A stretch of 64,000 bases of DNA from contig VGEP01000007.1 in the NCBI GenBank assembly GCA_016869215.1, positions 62,001 to 126,000 of the forward strand. Direction: 5' to 3'. Within the stretch, counting starts at the first letter, position 1. Every line of letters begins with the position of its first letter. Origin of the DNA: Alphaproteobacteria bacterium. Its GTDB lineage: Bacteria; Pseudomonadota; Alphaproteobacteria; Rhizobiales; Xanthobacteraceae. Below are positions 1-7,240 of the stretch, piece after piece. Position numbers and translations under genes: made by a program. The notes below the pieces were generated by a model. That model saw nothing but the letters and a program-made list of their open reading frames with translations, did no database searches and was not told the origin of the DNA.

Positions 1-2
1 TC

Positions 3-455
3 TCGGGCGGACTCGCGTGGCTTGCGATCTCCGGCGAGGACGCGCCGGATCTGGTGGCGACAGCGCCGGTGCCCGCGCGCTGGATCGTCCGCGCCAAGAT
101 CGAAGCCGTGGTGGCAAGCGTCGCGATGGTGTTTGCGCCGTTCGTTCTGATCCTGGCGCTGGTGGCGCCGAGGGATGCGCTGGCCGCAGCCGCCGGCGTC
201 GCCATCGCCACCGTCTCCTCGACCATGATCCAGCTCTGGTTCCGGACCCAGGCCAAACGCAAGCACTTCCGACGGCGCCAGACGTCGTCGCGCTTTGCAA
301 CCTTTGCAGAAGCGCTGTCCTCCATCGCATGGGCCGCCACCGCCGGCCTTGCCGCGGCCGGCCGCTGGCAGGCCGCAATCACCGCCGCGCTGGCCCTTGG
401 CATTCTCGCCACCGCGCGGGCGATCAGCCCGCAACGCAAGGACGAAGCGGCCTGA
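3..455 (+). CDS. Membrane protein, C-terminal part (5' end outside window)
   Basis: The frame is open from the first bases to a TGA at 453-455, giving about 150 visible residues, so the true start lies upstream of the window. The first in-frame ATG (54) follows coding-like sequence (GLAWLAISGEDAPDL) and is probably internal. Two or three hydrophobic segments can be seen (around residues 35-60, 60-75 and 105-140), separated by a basic stretch (QAKRKHFRRRQ), as in an integral membrane protein ending in the cytoplasm. It resembles the end of an ABC-2-like permease or a similar polytopic protein, but I do not recognise the family with certainty. Confidence 0.6.
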   Translation, partial: SGGLAWLAISGEDAPDLVATAPVPARWIVRAKIEAVVASVAMVFAPFVLILALVAPRDALAAAAGVAIATVSSTMIQLWFRTQAKRKHFRRRQTSSRFATFAEALSSIAWAATAGLAAAGRWQAAITAALALGILATARAISPQRKDEAA

Positions 456-594
456 GGGTGGCGCTCCGGCTGACTACGCGCTCCGGCACAGCACTCAGCC
501 GGGCGCGAGCTCTCTCATCTGGCAAGCGTTCCATCGATGGAGGTTATGGCCTATCGCCGCGGAGTTACGCCGAGGCGAAAACCCAGCGATCAGG

Positions 595-888
595 CTAACG
601 CGACGCGCTGCGCGTGCGCTTGGCTGACCTGCGATGGCCGCGGTGGCAGTCGACGCAGAACTTTTCCGCGTCCTTCTCCAGCACTTTCATTCCCGGCCCT
701 TGGGTCCGCGACTTGCCCATGCGGATGATGGTCATAGGATTGAGCATCGACAGGCCGCTCGGTTGAGCCTGCGCCATGGCCGCCCCGGCACCCGTCAGTC
801 CCGTCGATTCCGGCAGCATCGGCGGCACCGTGGCGCAGCCGACCAACATGGCTGCAGCCAAAAAGCCAATTCGAACAACCCGTTGCAT
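595..888 (-). CDS. Small lipoprotein with a CxxCH haem-binding motif
   Basis: 97 residues. The N-terminus has a basic residue pair, a hydrophobic stretch and a lipobox (LVGC, Cys18), which predicts export and lipid anchoring. Near the C-terminus CVDCH (Cys78, Cys81, His82) matches the c-type cytochrome CxxCH motif. It is followed by a short, strongly basic tail (HRRSAKRTRSASR). A GGAGG ribosome site lies just upstream of the ATG at 888. It may be a monohaem periplasmic lipoprotein, but the domain is far shorter than a normal cytochrome c and no second axial ligand is obvious. The CxxCH could instead bind metal or be chance. Confidence 0.6.
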   Translation of the reverse strand: MQRVVRIGFLAAAMLVGCATVPPMLPESTGLTGAGAAMAQAQPSGLSMLNPMTIIRMGKSRTQGPGMKVLEKDAEKFCVDCHRGHRRSAKRTRSASR

Positions 889-1065
889 TGTTGCCTCCGT
901 CGCCGTCGGTTGCGGCGCCCGTCGCGGTTTGCGAATTCCCCGCGATCCCAGATTCTACGCGGTTTTCCCCACTCTCCCGATTGTTAACGCGCGGCTAAAT
1001 TCACCACAAGATCAGACTGTCCAATAGTTCACACCTGTGCGATTCACGTCACGCCGTCGGCGCGT

Positions 1066-2049
1066 TCACTGCTTGCGCTGGACGCCCAGGATCCTCGCCG
1101 CTCCCGCGATGGTGGCGCGCTGCTCGTCGATCGCCTTGGCGAATTCGACCGGGCCGCCGGGATTGACGATCTGTCCGGTCAAAGTCAGGCGCTCGGTCAA
1201 AGTCTTGTCGCCGTCCATGACAGCCTTGACGTCCGCGGCGATGCGTTCGCGTAGCGGGAGCGGCATGGTCGGCGGGCCGAACAGCCCGACCAGCCCGTCG
1301 ACCGCGAGCCCCGGATAGCCCAGCTCCGTCACCGTCGGCAGGTCGGGCGCCGCCGGCGCGCGCATGCTGTTGGTGATCGCGAGCGCCTTGATCTTGCCGG
1401 CGCGAAGCTGCGACTGGGCGATCGCGAGCGCGGAGCGATAGACCTGCACCCGCCCCTGCGCGAGATCGTTCACCGCCTCGACCGGATTGCGGTACGGCAC
1501 CTTGGTCATCTGAATTCCGTTCGATTTCAGGAAGCTCTCGAACAGAAAATCCAGCGCGCCGGTGATGCCGGCCCAGTTGAGCTTGCCCGGCTGGGCACGC
1601 GCCTGGTCCAGCAGTTCCTTGAGCGACTTGACCGGCATGTCCGCCGGCACCGACAGCGCGATGACGGTGTTGGAGACCCGTGCGATGGTCGCGAGGTCCT
1701 CCGGCTTGTACGGCAGGTTGTCGTGCAGGAACTGATGCGCCGTAAACGAGGAGCTCGGCGCGAACAGCAGGATGTGATCGTCGCGCGCGTTCACGAACGC
1801 ATTGATGGCGACGATGCCGTCGCCGCCCGGCCGGTTCTCCACCACCACCGCCTGGTTCCAGCGCTTGGCGAGGCGGTCGGCGAGCAGGCGCGCGCCGATG
1901 TCGGCCCCGCTGCCCGGCCCGAGCGTGACGATGAAGCGCACGTTGCGCTGCGGCCAAGCCTGTGCCTGTGCCGCCGCATCCGCGGGCCACAGCGCGGCCG
2001 CCACAACGCAGACGACCATGGCTGAAAGCATGCGTACTGCGCCGCGCAT
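1066..2049 (-). CDS. Tripartite tricarboxylate transporter substrate-binding protein (Bug/TctC)
   Basis: 327 residues, the usual size for this family of periplasmic receptors for carboxylates and other small organic acids. A signal peptide (about residues 1-28, ending ADAAAQA) precedes a typical start of the fold (WPQRNVRFIVTLGPGSGADI). The family pattern continues with ENRPGGDGI, an NFV...PYRNPVEAVNDLAQGRVQ region and a C-terminal GGPVEFAKAI segment. No TctA/TctB membrane subunits are nearby, as is common for expanded Bug receptors. It is transcribed away from the cupin gene at 2232. Substrate unknown. Confidence 0.92.
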   Translation of the reverse strand: MRGAVRMLSAMVVCVVAAALWPADAAAQAQAWPQRNVRFIVTLGPGSGADIGARLLADRLAKRWNQAVVVENRPGGDGIVAINAFVNARDDHILLFAPSSSFTAHQFLHDNLPYKPEDLATIARVSNTVIALSVPADMPVKSLKELLDQARAQPGKLNWAGITGALDFLFESFLKSNGIQMTKVPYRNPVEAVNDLAQGRVQVYRSALAIAQSQLRAGKIKALAITNSMRAPAAPDLPTVTELGYPGLAVDGLVGLFGPPTMPLPLRERIAADVKAVMDGDKTLTERLTLTGQIVNPGGPVEFAKAIDEQRATIAGAARILGVQRKQ

Positions 2050-2231
2050 TGTCCCCTCCCAATGTTGTGTGCCGAGACCTGGCCGGCCCGAGATTTTCGA
2101 AAATCAGACTAGCGGCCGCGCCGGACCGGACAAAGCGGCAAATCGCCCCGGACAAACCGGCCCAGGGCCTGCATTGACAAGCGCCCGGCCGCCCCGAAGG
2201 ATGCCGCCCACAACGCAAGACGGGGAGTGCA

Positions 2232-2795
2232 ATGGAAAAGAAGCCAGTCCGACGCATCGTCACCGGCCACGACGCCGACGGCAAAGCCGTGATCCTGTGG
2301 GATGCCGCGACGCCGTATGTGAACCAGCGCGGCGAAGGCAACGTGGTCTCAAACGTCTGGATAACCAACGAGTCGCCGGTCGATCTGTCGCACACGCGCG
2401 ACCAGATGAACCAGAAGACCGGCGTCCCGCCGCCCCGCAACGGCTCGATCTGCCGCGTCGTCGACTTCGCGCCGATCAAGGGCGAACTGCCGCACGGCGT
2501 CGATCATCATGAGATTCTCAAGCAGATGGGCATCGACCCGGCGACGCAGGGCTACCAGCGTCACATGTACACTCACCGCACCCGCTCGATCGACTACGCC
2601 ATCGTGCTCGACGGCGAGATCGACATGCTGCTGGACGACACGCAGGTGCACCTGAAGGCCGGCGACATCATGGTGCAGCAGGGCACCAACCACGCCTGGG
2701 TCAATAATTCCGGCAAGCCGTGCCGCATCTGCTTCGTACTGATAGACTCGAACGATCCGCCGGCGTGGAAGAAGAACTGGATGCCGAAGAAATAA
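2232..2795 (+). CDS. Cupin-domain protein
   Basis: 187 residues with one cupin beta-barrel in the C-terminal half. THRTRSIDY...LDGEIDMLLDD corresponds to cupin motif 1, although the usual metal-binding HxH...E is partly replaced. GDIMVQQGTNHAW is motif 2, with its His. Such proteins are often small dioxygenases, isomerases or ligand-binding regulators in aromatic-compound clusters. GGGGAG lies 5 nt before the ATG. The gene is divergent from the TctC gene and convergent with the ABC permease at 2875. Specific function not determinable. Confidence 0.85.
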   Translation: MEKKPVRRIVTGHDADGKAVILWDAATPYVNQRGEGNVVSNVWITNESPVDLSHTRDQMNQKTGVPPPRNGSICRVVDFAPIKGELPHGVDHHEILKQMGIDPATQGYQRHMYTHRTRSIDYAIVLDGEIDMLLDDTQVHLKAGDIMVQQGTNHAWVNNSGKPCRICFVLIDSNDPPAWKKNWMPKK

Positions 2796-2824
2796 CGTCC
2801 GGTCCGTCCGGTAAGGCCATCGTC

Positions 2825-2848
2825 ATCGCCGGGCTCAGGCCCGGCGAT
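2825..2848. terminator. Stem-loop between convergent genes
   Basis: A perfect 10-bp stem (ATCGCCGGGC / GCCCGGCGAT) with a TCAG loop lies between the converging cupin and permease genes. There is no long U-run on either strand, so it may act as a weak bidirectional terminator, or it may be one of the GC-rich palindromic repeats common in this group. Confidence 0.5.
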
Positions 2849-2874
2849 TTCGATTCATCGGACGGGCCGCAGCC

Positions 2875-3642
2875 CTACTCCGCCTTCCACGGAATGACCT
2901 TGCGTTCGATCTCCTGGAACAGCACCGACGTGATCAGGCCCAGCACCCCGATGGTCACGATGCCGACGAACATGATGTCGACCTGCAGCAGTTCCCACGA
3001 GTTCCATATCATGTAGCCGATACCGACCTTGGAGGCGACAAACTCGGACGCGACCAGCACGATGAACGACACCGCAAGCGCAATGCGAAGCCCCGCGAAG
3101 ATCGTCGGCAGCGCGCCGAAGAACACGATGCGGGTGAACATCACCGTCTGGCTCGCGCCGAAATTCTTCGCGACGTCCCAGTAGATCTTCTCGATGTTGG
3201 CGGCGCCGGTGTAGGTGTTCACGACCACCGGGAAGAACACCGCGATCGCCACCAGCGCGATCTTCGACGCGTCGCCGAAGCCGAACACCAGCAGCAGCAG
3301 CGGCATCAGCGCGATCTTCGGGATCGGGAACAGCGAGGCGATCAGCGGATCGACGAAAATCCGCACCGGCTTGAACATCGCCATCAGCAGGCCGACGGCG
3401 ACCGCCGGAATGGTGCCTGCGAAGAAGCCGGCGAACACCCGCCAGAGCGTCGCGCCCACATGCTCGAACAACTCACCGTTCTCGATCAGCACGCCGAAGC
3501 GTACGGCGATGTCGGTCGGCGCCGGGATGAAGCGGCGGTCGCCGAGCCCGGCCATCAGCAGCAGTTGCCACAGCAGCAGCAGGCCGATCGGCGAAATCAG
3601 ATATAGCGCCCGCTCGCGGGCTTTGGCGGACATGGCATTCAT
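2875..3642 (-). CDS. ABC transporter permease, nitrate/sulfonate/taurine (NitT/TauT) type
   Basis: 255 residues with about six hydrophobic segments. The inner-membrane permease signature is the EAA-loop-like stretch ending GALPTIFAGLRIALAVSFI, and the end (VLGLITSVLFQEIERKVIPW) is typical of SsuC/TauC proteins. The start overlaps the stop of the upstream ATPase gene by 4 nt, which indicates translational coupling. It forms one importer with the ATPase (3639-4436) and binding protein (4466-5503). The UbiD gene heads the same strand, so the imported compound may be a carboxylate that UbiD processes (inference). Confidence 0.93.
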   Translation of the reverse strand: MNAMSAKARERALYLISPIGLLLLWQLLLMAGLGDRRFIPAPTDIAVRFGVLIENGELFEHVGATLWRVFAGFFAGTIPAVAVGLLMAMFKPVRIFVDPLIASLFPIPKIALMPLLLLVFGFGDASKIALVAIAVFFPVVVNTYTGAANIEKIYWDVAKNFGASQTVMFTRIVFFGALPTIFAGLRIALAVSFIVLVASEFVASKVGIGYMIWNSWELLQVDIMFVGIVTIGVLGLITSVLFQEIERKVIPWKAE

Positions 3643-4436
3643 CGTTCCTCCTCCGCCCGTGCGCGCATCACCTCTTCCTCCAGCACCTTCCAGATATCGA
3701 GCTTCATCTGGCCGAACTCCGCCGACGCCGAAAGCGTGATCAGGTTGCGCGGATGCGGAAACGGCACGTCGATCACCCGTTTGATGCGGCCCGGCTGCGC
3801 GGTCATAATGACGGTGCGGTCGCCGAGCAGCAGCGCCTCCTCGATCGAATGCGTGATGTAGATCACGGTCTTGCCGGTCTGCTCCCAGATGCGCACCAGC
3901 TCGGCCTGGAGAATGACCCGGTTCTGCGCGTCGAGCGCCGCAAACGGCTCGTCCATCAGCAGCATGCCGGGATCGGTGACGAAAGCGCGCGCAATCGCGC
4001 AGCGCTGGCGCATGCCGCCCGATAGCTGATGCGGATAGTGGTTGCGGAACTTGGTCAGGCCGACGAGCTTGAGCGCGTCTTCGATGCGCGTTGCGGCCTC
4101 GTCCGAAGGCACCCCGCGGGTCATCAGCCCGAAGCCGACGTTGTCCGTGACGCTCATCCAGGGAAACAGCCCGCTCTCCTGGAACACCATGGCGTTCTGC
4201 ACCGGCCAGCCCGCCGCATCGACCGAGATCGTGCCGCCGGTCTGGGTGTCGAGCCCCGCGAGGATGCGCAGCAGCGTGGACTTGCCGCAGCCGCTCGGGC
4301 CGACGATGCAGAGGAATTCGCCGGGCGCGACGCTGAGCGAAATATCGGACAGCGCGAGCACCTTACCCGCCGCGCCGAAATACTCCTTGCGCAGGCCGGC
4401 GATCTCCACCGCCGCCCCGCGCCGCTGGGCGTCCAT
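3639..4436 (-). CDS. ABC transporter ATP-binding protein, NitT/TauT type
   Basis: 265 residues from the ATG at 4436, chosen because AGGAAA lies 7 nt upstream and because the sequence before it (MDAQ...) is not family-like. Walker A (GPSGCGKST), Q-loop (VFQESGLFPW), signature (LSGGMRQR), Walker B (LLMDEPFAALD) and the switch His (ITHSIEEA) are all present, so it should be an active ATPase. It sits between the binding protein and the permease of the same importer and overlaps the permease by 4 nt. Confidence 0.93.
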   Translation of the reverse strand: MDAQRRGAAVEIAGLRKEYFGAAGKVLALSDISLSVAPGEFLCIVGPSGCGKSTLLRILAGLDTQTGGTISVDAAGWPVQNAMVFQESGLFPWMSVTDNVGFGLMTRGVPSDEAATRIEDALKLVGLTKFRNHYPHQLSGGMRQRCAIARAFVTDPGMLLMDEPFAALDAQNRVILQAELVRIWEQTGKTVIYITHSIEEALLLGDRTVIMTAQPGRIKRVIDVPFPHPRNLITLSASAEFGQMKLDIWKVLEEEVMRARAEEER

Positions 4437-4465
4437 CGGGTCGTTTCCTATCGCCGCGAGCCGCG

Positions 4466-5503
4466 TCAGCGGCAGCCCGGAATCTTGCTGGCCTTGTTCT
4501 GCAGCTCGAAAGGCCCAAGCTTCTGCTGTGCGAAATCGGAGTAGCTGTAGTCCACGAGCTGTTCGATCGGCAGCTTGGCGGTGATCAGCTTGTTCTTGAG
4601 AAACCAGTCTTGCACGTCGAGCAGGCTTGCGGACGAGAGCTTGCCGCTCAGGTTGCGCGCCGGCCACGGGTACTTGTTGAGAAGCTCCGACCGCGTCTCG
4701 GTCTTGCTGCTGATCAGGAGGTCGATCATCTCCTTGCGGTTCGCGCCACCGTGATAGGCGTTGCAGTAGTCGCGCACGCCCCGCAGCATCGCGACGTAGA
4801 AATTCTGCACCGTCTTCTGACGCGGCTTGGCCCAGTCGGTGTTGATCAGGTTCACCGCAATCGTCATCGGCTGCGGCTTGATCAGTTCGTCGGGCTTCGC
4901 AAACGGCAGCGCGAGCTTGTTCTCTTCGAGGCTGTAGGTGAACGGCGGGATCGCCAGCACGCCGTCGACCGCCTTGTTCTGCAGGGCGACCGCGTATTGC
5001 CCGAACGGCATGTTCTTTATTTCGACGTCGCGAATCGTGAGCCCCGCAGTTTCAAGCAGCTTGCCGATCTCGTAGGTCGTGATCGCGCCCGGCGCATTGC
5101 TGGCGATGGTCTTGCCCTTGAAGTCCTTCAGGCTCTTGATCTGGTCCTTCAGGTCGGGGCGGATCATCAGATCGTGGCCGATCGGCGTCGACACCCGGTC
5201 GATGGTGATCATCACCGGCAGCTTTTTCTCCAGCGCATTGAAGTAGCCCGCCGAAACGCCGCCCGCGATGATGTTGAGCTGGCCTTGCGCAAGTCCCGCC
5301 ATGCCCGTGGCCGCGGACTGCAGCGTCTCAAGCTCGAGCTTGATGCCGGCGTCCTTGAAGTAGCCCTTCTCCTGCGCCATCAGCAGCGCGCCGTTCGCCA
5401 TCGAGCGGACCACGCCGACCCGGATGGTTTCCTGGGCATTCGCCGCGCCCGCGGTCACGGCGACCCCGAGCCCAACGAGCAGAACATATCCGAGACGTTT
5501 CAT
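4466..5503 (-). CDS. ABC transporter substrate-binding protein (NMT1/SsuA-like)
   Basis: 345 residues from the ATG at 5503, which is preceded by a strong AGGGAGGGG ribosome site. A clear signal peptide (MKRLGYVLL...GAANAQ) leads into ETIRVGVVRSMANGALLMAQEKGYF, the usual beginning of NMT1/SsuA periplasmic proteins that bind sulfonates, nitrate, taurine, pyrimidines or aromatic acids. It lies 46 nt downstream of the UbiD gene and 29 nt upstream of the ATPase, so UbiD and transporter probably form one operon. Ligand unknown. Confidence 0.92.
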   Translation of the reverse strand: MKRLGYVLLVGLGVAVTAGAANAQETIRVGVVRSMANGALLMAQEKGYFKDAGIKLELETLQSAATGMAGLAQGQLNIIAGGVSAGYFNALEKKLPVMITIDRVSTPIGHDLMIRPDLKDQIKSLKDFKGKTIASNAPGAITTYEIGKLLETAGLTIRDVEIKNMPFGQYAVALQNKAVDGVLAIPPFTYSLEENKLALPFAKPDELIKPQPMTIAVNLINTDWAKPRQKTVQNFYVAMLRGVRDYCNAYHGGANRKEMIDLLISSKTETRSELLNKYPWPARNLSGKLSSASLLDVQDWFLKNKLITAKLPIEQLVDYSYSDFAQQKLGPFELQNKASKIPGCR

Positions 5504-5549
5504 GGTCGCCCCTCCCTGAGTTTTCAGCGGCCGCGCCAGTTTGGGCGCT

Positions 5550-7118
5550 TTAAGCCTTCGGCTTGAGGAAATACCGCCCTTCTGCATCGCGGTCGAGGGC
5601 CAGCTTGTCGCGCAGAGCGCCGAGCGTGCGAACCACCTCGCGGCCGTCGCGGCTGCCCACCGCAGCCATCAAATCCTCGAAGAATTTCGGCCCATCGGCG
5701 AGCGCGGCCTCCACAGTGGGAAAGCGCTTGCCGCCGAACGCCGGCGGGGCGGGGACGCGGACTTCGATGCGGTTGCCGGTTCCGAACGGCCAGGTCAGGT
5801 CGTAGCCGGCCTTGGCGCCGATCCGGCTGCCCGGCGGCAGCGAGGGATCGAGCGGCAGCGTCCGCATCCCGCCCATCACGATTAGGTCGCGGTCGGGCTG
5901 GAAGCGCGTCGCCATCGCCCAGTCCATCTGCTCGTCGGAGAAGATGTCCACGTCCGGATCGACCACGAACACGTTCTTGCAGTTGGCGAGCGCGCCCATG
6001 CACGCAGCGATTGCATTGCGCGCCTCGCCCGGCACGCGCTGGCGCAGCGCGACGCGCACGTTGAACGCGCCGCCGCTCGACCGGGTGGCGTAAACCGCAA
6101 CCGGCTCGCGAACGGCGGCTTCAAGCGCGCGCCAGACGATGATCTCGGTGCGCAGTGCCGAAAGCTGCGCGGTGTCGGTGCGGCCGAGCGTCTTGCCGCC
6201 GATGGTCGAGGTCTGGAACAGCGCGTCCTTGCGGCGGGTGACGGCCGTCAGGTGGAACACCGGGTTGCGTTTCACCGCGCCGTAGTAGCCGAGGAACTCG
6301 CCGTACGGCCCTTCGGCTTCGACGTGGCCGCGCTCGTCGAGATAGCCTTCGAGCACGTATTCTGCGTCAGCCGGAACGCGGATGTCGTTGGTCACGCACT
6401 TGACCACCGGCAGCGGCGCGTCGCGCAGCGCGGCCACAAGACCAAGCTCGTCCACCGGCAGCCGCATGGTGCCCGCGACGTGATCGATGGGGTGTGCGCC
6501 GACCACGAAGCTCACCGGCGTGGGCTTGCCCGCCGCCGCATTCGCCTCGTAGATCGCCTTGAGATCGCTCGGCGCGACCAGATCGATGCCGGACTCCTTC
6601 TGCGAGCGCAGCATCAGCCGGCGCAGGCCGACGTTGGTCCAGCCGGTCTTCGGCTCGATCACGTAGTCGATCGACGCCGAGATATAGGGACCGCCGTCGC
6701 AGCCGTGCTGGAGATGCGCGGGCAGCGCCGTCAGGTCGGCGTCGTCGCCAGTCAGCACCACGGCCTGGCACGGCGCCTCCGCGCGAGACACTTCGAAGAT
6801 TTCCGGCTTGTTGCGAAGCCGCCGCTGGATTTCCTTCGACAGCGCCTCGGGCTTAACGCCGAACGCCGTGGCGATGCGCTCGCGCCCGCCCATAACGTTG
6901 CCGACCAGTTCGGCCTTCTCAGGGCCCGCGGCGCGGAACAGCACCGCCTTGGGATTACCTTCGAGGACTTCGGCGATACCCGCGAGATCGACCGGCTCGG
7001 ATCGCACCTCAAGCTCGCCGGTGCCTTCGAGGCTTTCGATGAAGCGCCGCAAGCGAAAGCGCTCGAAATCCGCGGCCTGCGCCTTCCGGGTCGTGTCGCT
7101 GCGCTCGATGACGTTCAT
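5550..7118 (-). CDS. UbiD-family (de)carboxylase, copy 1
   Basis: 522 residues from the ATG at 7118, preceded by GGAGGAAGCG. UbiD-type enzymes use prenylated FMN and a divalent metal to decarboxylate or carboxylate aromatic or unsaturated acids in the cytoplasm. Family features: GPEKAELVGNVMG in the N-terminal domain, LPAHLQHGCDGGPYISA, VKCVTNDIRVPADAEYVLEGY, and the catalytic-acid region EGPYGEFLGYYG. It is a close paralogue of the copy at 29343-30875. It heads a minus-strand set with a NitT/TauT importer. No UbiX prenyltransferase is in the window. Substrate not predictable. Confidence 0.93.
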   Translation of the reverse strand: MNVIERSDTTRKAQAADFERFRLRRFIESLEGTGELEVRSEPVDLAGIAEVLEGNPKAVLFRAAGPEKAELVGNVMGGRERIATAFGVKPEALSKEIQRRLRNKPEIFEVSRAEAPCQAVVLTGDDADLTALPAHLQHGCDGGPYISASIDYVIEPKTGWTNVGLRRLMLRSQKESGIDLVAPSDLKAIYEANAAAGKPTPVSFVVGAHPIDHVAGTMRLPVDELGLVAALRDAPLPVVKCVTNDIRVPADAEYVLEGYLDERGHVEAEGPYGEFLGYYGAVKRNPVFHLTAVTRRKDALFQTSTIGGKTLGRTDTAQLSALRTEIIVWRALEAAVREPVAVYATRSSGGAFNVRVALRQRVPGEARNAIAACMGALANCKNVFVVDPDVDIFSDEQMDWAMATRFQPDRDLIVMGGMRTLPLDPSLPPGSRIGAKAGYDLTWPFGTGNRIEVRVPAPPAFGGKRFPTVEAALADGPKFFEDLMAAVGSRDGREVVRTLGALRDKLALDRDAEGRYFLKPKA

Positions 7119-7240
7119 CGCTTCCTCCAATTGCGCGAATTATAGAGGCTTCCCCGGACGATCCAACGGCGATTGCGCCGATTGGCAACGCCGCCCGTGC
7201 TTCGCTAGGGTTGCCGCGCCAAACTGGACCAGGACCGCGA

